64,000 nt of DNA from Ypsolopha sequella. Lineage: Eukaryota; Arthropoda; Insecta; Lepidoptera; Ypsolophidae. Made by a program: the position numbers and the translations under genes. Below, piece by piece: positions 54,095 to 63,976 of this stretch (position 1 is its first letter; each line of letters opens with the position of its first letter). The notes under the pieces were generated by a model. The model ran no database searches. It was given only the letters and a program-made list of their open reading frames with translations, and was not told the origin of the DNA. The stretch covers positions 496,001 to 560,000 of the forward strand of contig OW203988.1 in NCBI GenBank assembly GCA_934047225.1, written 5' to 3'.

Positions 54095-55170
54095 TTTTTT
54101 ATAGGCCGTTTAAAATTCATCTCTACGAGTCCCCACCCACCTCGGAGCCCACAACGTTGGGGGAATCACCCTATGATGACACCAGGAAATCCTCGCAGAG
54201 ATATAGGCCCCCTGTCCAAAAACCTGCCTAGGTGGGATAGACCTAGGAGCCTTGCAGGTTTGACGTAGCGGAGTTGTATACGAGACGGATGAGCATAAGA
54301 ATGCACCAGCTAGCTGGGCTAAGTGTGCGGCTGCAAGAGACCTGGGATGGATCAATCGCTCACCGCACACCCCGTACCAGGAGCCTCGCCCGTCTCAGCT
54401 TAGCCGCCGAGGCCGGGGTATTCCGATTACCACACGGCTTGCTACACCGTGGGCGCCGTTTGTGGTGGTACGCTGGACCAAAGAGGGCGTGTTGCCGCAA
54501 ACGAACTCTGACCCGGAACGTAATTGGCTCAACCCTCCAGGCTACCTTTGCACCACCTGCGGCGTTCTACTGCGCACGGAATGAAACATTGTAGCCTCTA
54601 CACCTGCAAGATGTAGGGGCTGCAACGTAGCGCAGGAGTCTCGGCCTCCGGGTCATGTGAGGGGTGCGGCCCTGCACCCGTTTGTGTTGTTGATACAGTG
54701 TTTGTGTAGTTTTTATGTCTGGCTGTAAATGTTTGTGAGGGTTATTGTAAGGAGTTTATGTTGTGTCGGCTTGATCCTTTGGCCTAACCAACAGGCAGAC
54801 TCATTCCCTGTTGGAGGTACAGCCAGTGCCTCAGTTTGTTCGGGCGCATGGCTGTGAGTGGACATTCTGGTACCAGTGTTTGGTTGGTGCCAGAATGCTC
54901 ACGGGTCGGCCCTCCTCCTTTCAGGCTGAGGCTATACAGATATTGATTGTCCCCCGGGTGAAAGAGGTAGACCCATGGTATATGGGAGTACCCCCTCCCT
55001 CCGGGGTGCATCACCCTACATAGCCTCACCCTTAACCGGGCTTGGGACCGGCACCATACTGGCCCTTGTAGGCCTACATCTGGCTGCTGGCACAAGGGAG
55101 AGAAAGCGTGCAGAAGAAAGAACAAAGCAGCAGTGCAAAGCATACAAAAGCAAGCATCGAGGCGGAGTTG
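54095..55170 (-). other. LOA-like element 5' untranslated region
   Basis: About 1.08 kb of GC-richer sequence between the ORF1 start and the 5' target duplication. Frames of 70-119 codons exist on both strands but none has a domain. An internal promoter is expected here for this element type but I cannot point to a motif. Confidence 0.7.
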
Positions 55171-55182
55171 TTAACAGAGTTC

Positions 55183-56123
55183 ATGATATACACAAAAAAA
55201 AACGTCTCACTCATTTCCATGTGCGGTCTCTTTCTATCAGTTTGGTATGGACCATAGACTGAGCATATACAAACTATACGAACTGGTCAAAATTTGTCAG
55301 ATTTCAGATAGAAAACGCAAATCATTAATTTATTTCATTATAAATATCGATGTCACAGGATAATCGAAAAAAAAAGCGGATTGTCACAAAAACCCTAAAT
55401 ATAGGTAGAATGGTCCAGATAATAATAAAAAAAAAACAAAAATAGGTGTGATGACCAACGAAGTGAAGCGGAGGAAATTTAATATTAAAACTTTAAAATT
55501 CAAATTAACAGAAAACAATGGAAACTTTGCAATGACAGTATACACAGTACATAGGTATTAAGGTTTTGTAGGATAACAATAAAAAAATTGTGAATTTAAG
55601 AATTCAGTTTTGAATAATTACAAAAAGGCGGGATTTTTACAATCTGCCTGCCCTCGCTCTTAACAGAAAGTTTGCAATTTTCCGAGCCTTTTTGCGAAAA
55701 TCCTGGGATTTTCACATTGATCCGTTTTTTTCGATTACTCTGCGACATCGATATCGTTAAAATTTTCGATAATTTGAAGCCCTAACGTATTGATTAGAAA
55801 TATATGTCCACCAAAATCATGCAAACCATGAACGACGTGACTGTTTTCCATGCAGAACATAAAAAATTACAATACGATTGATATTATTTTTAGTTTTATA
55901 AGTTTTATGACGTTTTAAATAATTTAATGAAGAAGTACATACCTCAACGTACCTTAAGCACATCCACATCACGCCCAGTGTGGTACAGTCTGGTACAGTC
56001 TCGTACAGTAAACCACTAAGAAAATTAATGGATGAAAAATGTAAATACCACACACTTTGAAAGCGGTATGGTTACCCCTTAGATTACCAAAGTTTTAAGT
56101 TACTAAGCAGAAGATTCATCAAA
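55183..56123. other. No gene; degraded repeats
   Basis: AT-rich. GTGATGACCAACGAAGTGAA at 55449 weakly resembles the 41-bp array unit. TGGTACAGTCTGGTACAGTC at 55980 is a tiny duplication. No coding signal recognised; the 78-codon minus frame is not supported. Confidence 0.4.
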
Positions 56124-57845
56124 ATGGAGGCAACCTGTTGTAACGATTATGTCATCTACTCTGAAGAAAAAATAAAAAGCCATTGTAAATATTTCCGGAC
56201 GTATTTAAAATCTATTCGTTCTAGTAGGGTGCTTCCAAAGTTAATGTCTTATAAAGATATTTCTACAACTGACAATGGACAAATCTGCAACTTGTTTAAT
56301 GATAATTTCCACTCTTTTTTTGAGAAACCCAGTTATGTCCCTATTGATATAAATACTTTGCACCCTCCTACAGAGGCAGTCATTGATATCAGTTCTATAG
56401 AAATTACACAAGACATAGTACTCGCACATATAGAGTCAATAAATACAAGTAAGAGCTCCGGTCCGGACGGTATACATCCCTTAATTATAAAACGTTGCGC
56501 TGAAACATTAGCGTTGCCTATTACTTTGATTTTCATGAGCTCCCTCAAAGATGGATGTGTTCCTGAAATCTGGAAACGAGCTTGGATCACGCCTATGCCC
56601 AAGGGTACTATAAGTAATAATATAGAGAAAAACATTGTCCAATATCCAAGTTATGCCAATTTAGCAACATTTTTGAAAAAATAGTCACTACGTAGGTGTT
56701 CGCAGTGGTAGCTCGCCATATCTCTTCTAATCAGCACGGTTTCTGTAGGGGTAGGAGTATTGAAACTAACTTGCTTAGTCTTACGGAATATGCTCTAAAT
56801 GCCATGAATGATAACTGTCAGGTCGACGTGGTATAAGTATACAGATTTTGCCAAGGCATTCGATAAAATTTGCCATCGCACTCTATTGCTGAAGCTCTGG
56901 GATCTGGGTATCCACGGCGACATGTTTAGGTGGATAAAATCGTACGTTAAAAACAGATGTCAGGCTGTTGTTCTGGGTGGTCATTGCTCTACATATTAGC
57001 TCATGAGTACCGCAAGGCTCGCATTTGGGACCGTTGCTATTCAACTCAATTTTGCTTTAAGTCGCAGATGACACTAAAATTTTTCGAATAATACGTGACG
57101 ACAATGACTGTAAAACTCTTCAAAACGATTAAGTAAATTTGGGACACTTCTGTGGCATAAATAAGTTATTTTTAAATCCATATAAGTATCATGTTATATC
57201 TTTTACCAGAAAGAGAAAAATTATACAGTATGAATTTACACTATGTAATAAAATATTAAAACGTGCTGCAGAGACTCGTGACCTGGGTGTTCAAATGGAT
57301 AGCCAGCTAACAGTTGTACCACATATAGACGCTGTCTTAAAGAAAGCTTATAAACAGCTAGGTTTCAACCTACGTGTTGGCAAATCCTTTAAGAGAGCAC
57401 TAACCTATAAACTCTTATACAACAGTTACGTCATCTTGAATTTGCGAGCACAGTTTGGCACCAATTTTTCAAAAATCATATTGAAAGGATAGAAACTTTA
57501 CAATGAAAATTCATGAAATCTCTAGAATATAGAACAGTTCAGTTTTACATAGACTATCCAACCTCTTTACAGCGTCATAAAATTATGAAGTTGTGCGACC
57601 GACGTAAATATTTAAATATAACTTTTTATACAAACTTCTTAATAATTCTATCGATGCTCCGGAACTACTACGACAGATTCTCATTCGTGTACCTCGTAGG
57701 CGCAAACCCAGCTGTCGTAATAAACATAGTTTTTCGATTGCAGTAGGTAAAAGTAGTTTTGTCTCTAACAGTTTTATTAGACAAAGTTGTAAGACTTACA
57801 ACGATGGGTGCGCTGAAATAGATTTGTTTTGTGACATTGTTTAAG
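56124..57845 (+). pseudogene. Dead CR1/jockey-like reverse transcriptase
   Basis: The frame at 56124-56684 reads YFRTYLKSIRSSRVLPKLMS, then SSGPDGIHPLIIKRCAETLA and VPEIWKRAWITPMPKG, the linker and first RT blocks. Next come NQHGFCRGRSIETNLLSLTE-like sequence (56730), YTDFAKAFDKICHRTLLLKL (motif A, 56829), VADDTKIFRIIRDDNDC at about 57060 (motif C with VADD for FADD), DLGVQMDSQLTVVPHIDAVL and, in later frames, SIDAPELLRQILIRVP and SFIRQSCKTYNDGCAEIDLF, the normal C-terminus, ending near 57843. Several frameshifts and stops; distinct from the 9340-11760 element. Confidence 0.88.
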
Positions 57846-57887
57846 AAAAACACTAGTACTTATCCACATATACAATAAACTTTATTA

Positions 57888-57925
57888 TGCCCGACCGGTT
57901 TCGCTTTAAAGCATTTTCTAGGGCC
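57888..57925 (-). ncRNA. Relic Penelope-type hammerhead-like motif
   Basis: Minus strand: CCCTAGAAAATGC, a TTTAAA loop, GC, then GAAACCGGTCGGGC. The GAAAC...GGTCG end and the position of the hairpin match Penelope-like hammerhead regions, but the CUGANGA box is decayed (CTAGAAAA) and stem II is only GC-paired at its base. No Penelope ORF adjoins. Probably a fossil. Confidence 0.35.
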
Positions 57926-58496
57926 TTTTACAAAACCTAACTAACAAACAAAATAATTTTAAACTTAAACCATGTCTAAAAATGACGTGCAATAAATGAA
58001 AAACAACAAACAGAAGGGGAATTTCAAACCAAAAATGGTCGGTAAACGAGTTAGTTGAGCCAAACGTTGTGGTGGAATTGTTCACAATAGGTATATTACA
58101 GATTTTGTCTCATTGGTCAACGTTGTGTAAACAGTTGGATTAGTAAAGGTTTTAAGTGATGGGGATGTCATATTAAAATAGTGGAAATTTGGAAACAATA
58201 AAAATAAAATTACAATTAAAATTAAAATGTATGTCATAAGAAGATATGGGAATGTGATTTATATTGATATAATGCGTTTGTGAACTGCAAAAAAGAGTTG
58301 AAATTTGCTTTTAGCTGTAATAGAGCATTTCAATGGATATCCCCTTTTAATCATTTAATAACAAAATTTTATGGTTTATTGGTTTATTCTCCTTTGTTTC
58401 CTTCTGTAACCATTGTTAGTATATTATGTGAAATCCTTCAATTATAAAACTTCATAAGTAATGTAAGTGATAACAAGCATGGACGACATTATTGGG
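57926..58496. other. No feature seen
   Basis: AT-rich sequence; no coding signal. Confidence 0.4.
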
Positions 58497-58703
58497 ATTC
58501 TTGATAAAACAATAAATACGCGTGCCTAGTGTTCACTTGATTGGTGCCACTGTGTGCGCAATTCTTGATAAAACAATAAATACGCGTGCCTAGTGTTCAC
58601 TTGATTGGTGCCACTGTGTGCGCAATTCTTGATAAAACAATAAATACGCGTGCCTAGTGTTCACTTGATTGGTGCCACTGTGTGCGCAATTCTTGATAAA
58701 ACA
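58497..58703 (+). repeat. 64-bp tandem repeat, 3.2 copies
   Basis: Units start at 58497, 58561, 58625 and 58689 with ATTCTTGATAAAACAATAAA, TACGCGTGCCTAGTGTTCAC and TTGGTGCCACTGTGTGCGCA. The fourth breaks after AAAACAAT and passes straight into the 21-bp array. GTGCCTAGTGTT in this unit resembles GTGGCTAGTGTT of the next array, which may have grown out of it. Confidence 0.95.
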
Positions 58704-59521
58704 ATATTATAGTGGCTAGTGTTTATATTATAGTGGCTAGTGTTTATATTATAGTGGCTAGTGTTTATATTATAGTGGCTAGTGTTTATATTATAGTGGC
58801 TAGTGTTTATATTATAGTGGCTAGTGTTTATATTATAGTGGCTAGTGTTTATATTATAGTGGCTAGTGCTTATATTATAGTGGCTAGTGTTTATATTATA
58901 GTGGCTAGTGCTTATATTATAGTGGCTAGTGTTTATATTACAGTGGCTAGTGTTTATATTATAGTGGCTAGTGTTTATATTATAGTGGCTAGTGTTTATA
59001 TTATAGTGGCTAGTGTTTATATTATAGTGGCTAGTGTTTATATTATAGTGGCTAGTGCTTATATTATAGTGGCTAATGTTTATATTACAGTGGCTAGTGT
59101 TTATATTATAGTGGCTAGTGTTTATATTATAGTGGCTAGTGTTTATATTATAGTGGCTAGTGCTTATATTATAGTGGCTAGTGTTTATATTACAGTGGCT
59201 AGTGTTTATATTATAGTGGCTAGTGTTTATATTATAGTGGCTAGTGTTTATATTACAGTGGCTAGTGTTTATATTATAGTGGCTAGTGTTTATATTATAG
59301 TGGCTAGTGTTTATATTACAGTGGCTAGTGTTTATATTATAGTGGCTAGTGTTTATATTATAGTGGCTAGTGTTTATATTATAGTGGCTAGTGTTTATAT
59401 TATAGTGGCTAGTGTTTATATTATAGTGGCTAGTGTTTATATTATAGTGGCTAGTGTTTATATTATAGTGGCTAGTGTTTATATTATAGTGGCTAGTGTT
59501 TATATTATAGTGGCTAGTGCT
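58704..59521 (+). repeat. 21-bp minisatellite, left part (about 39 copies)
   Basis: The unit is TATTATAGTGGCTAGTGT plus TTA, 21 bp, so one 7-residue cycle (VASVYII forward, NTSHYNI reverse) is open on both strands, giving 287- and 298-codon frames that are artefacts. Variants: GTGCTT for GTGTTT and ATTACAG for ATTATAG. Confidence 0.97.
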
Positions 59522-59783
59522 CAGTGGCGTGCACAGAACTTTTTTCCGGAAAAGCAATCAAAAGGTCAAGATTGACAATAAAAAAAATATGAAAAAATTT
59601 AAATAACACTTTGAAAAAAAAAAGTTTGTATGACGCCAGGGTAGGCACTGCCTACCCTAGAGTGAACATTTTCATACAAACTTTTTTTTTTCAAAGTGTT
59701 ATTTAAATTTTTTCATATTTTTTTTATCGTCGTACTTGACCTTCTGATTGCTTTTCCGGAAAAAAGTTCTGTGCACGCCACTG
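59522..59783. mobile_element. hAT-like foldback MITE inside the 21-bp array
   Basis: 262 bp, nearly all inverted repeat. The left end CAGTGGCGTGCACAGAACTT continues TTTTCCGGAAAAGCAATCA; the right end is its reverse complement with one or two differences. The centre has GGGTAGGCA-C-TGCCTACCC. CTAGTGCT at 59514-59521 and 59784-59791 is a perfect 8-bp target duplication taken from one array unit. CAGTGGCG-type ends and an 8-bp duplication are hallmarks of hAT transposons. No ORF; it needs a hAT transposase in trans. Confidence 0.93.
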
Positions 59784-60735
59784 CTAGTGCTTATATTATA
59801 GTGGCTAGTGTTTATATTATAGTGGCTAGTGTTTATATTATAGTGGCTAGTGTTTATATTATAGTGGCTAGTGCTTATATTATAGTGGCTAGTGTTTATA
59901 TTATAGTGCCTAGTGTTTATATTATAGTGGTAAGTGTTTATATTATAGTGGTAAGTGTTTATATTATAGTGGCTAGTGCTTATATTATAGTGGCTAGTGT
60001 TTATATTATAGTGGTAAGTGTTTATATTATAGTGGCTAGTGTTTATATTATAGTGGCTAGTGCTTATATTATAGTGGCTAGTGTTTATATTATAGTGGCT
60101 AGTGTTTATATTATAGTGGCTAGTGTTTATATTATAGTGGCTAGTGCTTATATTATAGTGGCTAGTGTTTATATTATAGTGGCTAGTGTTTATATTATAG
60201 TGGCTAGTGCTTATATTATAGTGGCTAGTGTTTATATTATAGTGGCTAGTGTTTATATTATAGTGGCTAGTGTTTATATTATAGTGGCTAGTGTTTATAT
60301 TATAGTGGCTAGTGTTTATATTATAGTGGCTAGTGTTTATATTATAGTGGCTAGTGCTTATATTATAGTGGCTAGTGTTTATATTATAGTGGCTAGTGCT
60401 TATATTATAGTGGCTAGTGTTTATATTATAGTGGCTAGTGTTTATATTATAGTGGCTAGTGTTTATATTATAGTGGCTAGTGTTTATATTATAGTGGCTA
60501 GTGCTTATATTATAGTGGCTAGTGCTTATATTATAGTGGCTAGTGTTTATATTATAGTGGCTAGTGTTTATATTATAGTGGCTAGTGTTTATATTATAGT
60601 GGCTAGTGTTTATATTATAGTGGCTAGTGTTTATATTATAGTGGCTAGTGCTTATATTATAGTGGCTAGTGCTTATATTATAGTGGCTAGTGCTTATATT
60701 ATAGTGGCTAGTGTTTATTATAGTTTATAATATAG
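59784..60735 (+). repeat. 21-bp minisatellite, right part (about 45 copies)
   Basis: Continuation of the array after the MITE with the same unit. GTGCTT variants are more frequent here, often in pairs near the end, and GTGGTAAGTG appears only on this side (59927-60013). It decays at 60720-60770. The 344-codon forward frame starting in the MITE is an artefact. Confidence 0.97.
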
Positions 60736-60959
60736 CGGATAGTGCTTATATTATAATGGCTAGTGTTTATTTCTTTTGTTTTAGATAATTGAAACTTGAA
60801 CAATTACGTAACATAAATCAAACGCTGATAGAAGTCTACTTTGAAGCTAGTGAGAGGTAACGTAGCAATACAAGCAGCTTTAATGGTACTTGGGTGACAC
60901 AGCTACTCAGTATATGACGTAGAGAATGCTGAGAGATAGGAATCCGAGGTAGGTAGTAC

Positions 60960-61270
60960 GTGATCCTCACTCAAGACAAGGTTGCGTCCGCACCAGCCTC
61001 AGTGGCCCGACGTCTAATGTGGTCGGACAGGGGCTCACGAGGGGCGTACCGGTCGCGTGGGGCGCGGGGCGCGGGGCGGGCACTAATTGCGGCGGCGCAC
61101 GTTTTTGCCCGCCTCGCCGCAATCTGTATGCGTCCCCGCGCTGCGTTCGCTTCGCTCTTCCACGAACGCAATTACCGCATCCGCTCCGCCATCTTGCATA
61201 TTGTACCTCCCGCCTGCCGCTCGGCGACGAGGGGCCCACACAACCGTATAGTAACCGCGTGACTTGTGCA
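60960..61270. other. GC-rich island, no gene seen
   Basis: GGGGCGCGGGGCGCGGGGCG at 61059 and CpG-dense sequence to 61260, with CCGCCATCTTG at 61187. Overlapping short frames exist on both strands without domains. It may be a promoter island; no TATA or TCAGT in a convincing position. Confidence 0.3.
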
Positions 61271-62397
61271 CGGCACAGCCCAATTAAGGGCTATTAACAT
61301 AAATTGTACGACCACAGCTCAGTAGCATCCAGTAGCAAGAGCCGGTCACTCATACATGTAACTTTAACAACGCATTGATCAAAGCGGAGGCTCGGGTCGG
61401 CAAACGTTGAAAGTAAAGTTAAGTTAGAAAACGCAGCTACAATAAACGCTGTTATTTTAATAGCGAGCACCTACTTGTAAATAATGTGATAATAAATAGG
61501 TGAGTGGGTAACGAGTACTTAAAATAACGCAAGCTGTCATAAATTACTAGATTTACAGTTTTGCAAGATAATAAAACAGTTAAATAATCACGTAACAAAA
61601 AATAACAGCGGCCGAACCGAGCCGCGTACATTCCGAGGATGCAATTAAAATTTTTATTGTGAACAAGGCGGCTGCCCCCCCCCCCTCCCCCCCTTAGCTC
61701 CTAGCCCCTCGGCTCACCCCCGCCGCGAGAGCTTTAACTACCTAATTAGTTTCGACTTCTTATTAAGTGGAGAGTTCGATAACGTTTAATGGATTAAATA
61801 GTGGCCTTCGATACCTGCATGTTTGTTTTTACGAGGTGCGAGAGCGACCGCGCCGCCGCCTGCCGCCGAGTGACTGTCGACTCTATAGCACTCGACATAA
61901 GGGTCTGTGTAACTCGGTAAGGGCTGCGCTGGTGGACGTTTAGAGCGGCCTTTAGTATTCGCGATAAGATAACACAAAGGTGCCGCAGTCCGTGGTGACG
62001 ACCCGACACGAACACATACATCCTCTCACACATGCACACACACAAACATACGTGGCAGATCAGTGTCACACACTGGGTGACGGCGACACCTCGACTACCG
62101 GTCGTAGCTCCTCACCTAGACCGTATATCCAAACCGAGGTGAAGTGTGACCACAGCAGCGGTAGATGACACACGGCTACTGATTGAAGATATTCAGCAAT
62201 CATAAACCTTTATTGCAGAATATGAGTATCAATATGAGTATCAATCAATGGTGTTATTGTGGCAGGTAAATAGTAAAATCCAGATTTTACAAACGGCGCA
62301 GTCGGTCATCAGTTTCGGCAAATTGAAATATGCCCGCCATTTATAAAATGACTTCGTCAATTTCTAAAAAGCCGAAATCGGACGTCTTTCACCAAAA
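61271..62397. other. No gene; C-rich tract
   Basis: 61674-61735 is a poly-C/CCTCCC tract. 61840-61930 is CpG-richer. 62010-62050 has a CACACA tract. ATATGAGTATCA is tandemly duplicated at 62219-62243. No exon recognised. Confidence 0.4.
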
Positions 62398-63381
62398 GTA
62401 ACAAATAGGTGCGACGACGAGCTGAGTGAGGCCAACAAGTAACAAATAGGTGCGACGACGAGCTGAGTGAGGCCAACAAGTAACAAATAGGTGCGACGAC
62501 GAGCTAAGTGAGGCCAACAAGTAACAAATAGGTGCGACGACGAGCTGAGTGAGGCCAACAAGTAACAAATAGGTGCGACGACGAGCTAAGTGAGGCCAAC
62601 AAGTAACAAATAGGTGCGACGACGAGCTAAGTGAGGCCAACAAGTAACAAATAGGTGCGACGACGAGCTGAGTGAGGCCAACAAGTAACAAATAGGTGCG
62701 ACGACGAGCTAAGTGAGGCCAACAAGTAACAAATAGGTGCGACGACGAGCTAAGTGAGGCCAACAAGTAACAAATAGGTGCGACGACGAGCTGAGTGAGG
62801 CCAACAAGTAACAAATAGGTGCGACGACGAGCTGAGTGAGGCCAACAAGTAACAAATAGGTGCGACGACGAGCTAAGTGAGGCCAACAAGTAACAAATAG
62901 GTGCGACGACGAGCTAAGTGAGGCCAACAAGTAACAAATAGGTGCGACGACGAGCTGAGTGAGGCCAACAAGTAACAAATAGGTGCGACGACGAGCTAAG
63001 TGAGGCCAACAAGTAACAAATAGGTGCGACGACGAGCTAAGTGAGGCCAACAAGTAACAAATAGGTGCGACGACGAGCTGAGTGAGGCCAACAAGTAACA
63101 AATAGGTGCGACGACGAGCTGAGTGAGGCCAACAAGTAACAAATAGGTGCAACGACGAGCTGAGTGAGGCCAACAAGTAACAAATAGGTGCGACGACGAG
63201 CTGAGTGAGGCCAACAAGTAACAAATAGGTGCGACGACGAGCTAAGTGAGGCCAACAAGTAACAAATAGGTGCGACGACGAGCTGAGTGAGGCCAACAAG
63301 TAACAAATAGGTGCGACGACGAGCTAAGTGAGGCCAACAAGTAACAAATAGTTGCGACGACGAGCTAAGTGAGGCCAACAA
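62398..63381 (+). repeat. 41-bp minisatellite, 24 copies with higher-order structure
   Basis: Twenty-four units of GTAACAAATAGGTGCGACGA plus CGAGCTGAGTGAGGCCAACAA. A G/A site (GCTGAG versus GCTAAG) reads, in order, GGA GAAGAAG GAAGAAG GGGAGAA, so a seven-unit block (287 bp) occurs twice in succession. Unit 19 has CAACGACG and unit 24 GTTGCGACG. The reverse strand is stop-free in all frames, hence several 65-196-codon artefact frames. Confidence 0.97.
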
Positions 63382-63747
63382 GCAACATTGCTGTACAACG
63401 AAAATATTACAAGGGTGCAATTCTTAAACATGTTTAATAAAAGCATTACTTTTACAATATTCTTTAAACAAGCATGCTATAAGTGTTTTTAGCTGATATG
63501 GTATTTAAATCTTATAACCGTTTATACATCCAATTTATATGGTCCTCAAAAAACAAAAGGTCATTATTATTTTAGCCATATTAGTCGCTTAAGCTACATA
63601 CTTTTTGTAAAATTAATAAAGCTGTTTGAAAACCTAAGCCCTTATAATGGTGTGACTAAATGCTTCTTTAACACAAATGCAAATTATGTTACTTCTATAA
63701 GGAAAATGGTTTTTATTCTACCGCTATATACAAGGTGAATTTGTGAA
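63382..63747. other. No feature seen
   Basis: AT-rich sequence between the array and the foldback element. Confidence 0.4.
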
Positions 63748-63976
63748 CATCGTCCAAATTCATACTTGAGCCTTGGTAAGTGATTAGCATCATGAACCAA
63801 TAACAATTTTTGTAAAATTCATATAATCATATAATCGACTCCCCATAGTGATTCACTCAGGACTGGGAGTGAATTACTATGGGAGGTCGAAATTTCAATT
63901 TACGAATTTCACAAAAAGTGTTATTGATTCATGATGCTGATCACTTACCAAGCCTCCAGTATGAATTTGGACGATG
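63748..63976. mobile_element. Foldback (inverted-repeat) element
   Basis: Left arm CATCGTCCAAATTCATACTT, CTTGGTAAGTGATTAGCATC, CATGAACCAATAACA, CCCATAGTGATTCACTC is matched in inverse order by the right arm ending CCAGTATGAATTTGGACGATG, with roughly 10% mismatch. The arms are about 108 bp with a ~12-bp loop around AGGACTGGG. No ORF and no clear target duplication. CCTCCAGTATGAAT in the right arm also occurs at 26033 inside TIR element copy B. Confidence 0.8.

Larger units (their letters stand above)
48850..55170 (-). mobile_element. Full-length LOA-like non-LTR retrotransposon
   Basis: About 6.3 kb, minus strand: 5' untranslated region (~55170-54095), ORF1 (52403-54094), ORF2 (49375-52560 plus its displaced end to 48941), a 3' untranslated region of ~65 bp and a (GAA)9 tail at 48847-48875. 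TTAACAGAGTTC at 48838-48849 and again at 55171-55182 is a perfect 12-bp target duplication, the last three bases being ambiguous with the tail. EN-RT-RNase H order and an ORF1 without zinc knuckles but with a DUF4780-like domain point to the LOA clade (Lian/Bilbo type). The RNase H is damaged, so this copy is probably defective. Confidence 0.92.

Noticed and set aside
53256..54104. 282-codon plus-strand frame opposite ORF1
   Set aside because: Antisense shadow of the GC-rich low-complexity half of the LOA-like ORF1.
58661..60730. Open frames of 287-344 codons on both strands (VASVYII and NTSHYNI repeats)
   Set aside because: A 21-bp unit produces an open seven-codon cycle on both strands. 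One frame starts inside the MITE insertion, so it cannot be ancestral.
60960..61297. Host protein gene in the GC-rich island (frames of 66-100 codons on both strands)
   Set aside because: Frames are open in several phases at once because of high GC content; none shows a domain or start context better than the others.
62364..63420. Minus-strand frames with LASLSSSSHLFVTCWPH repeats
   Set aside because: Artefact of the stop-free 41-bp unit; several frames are open at once.
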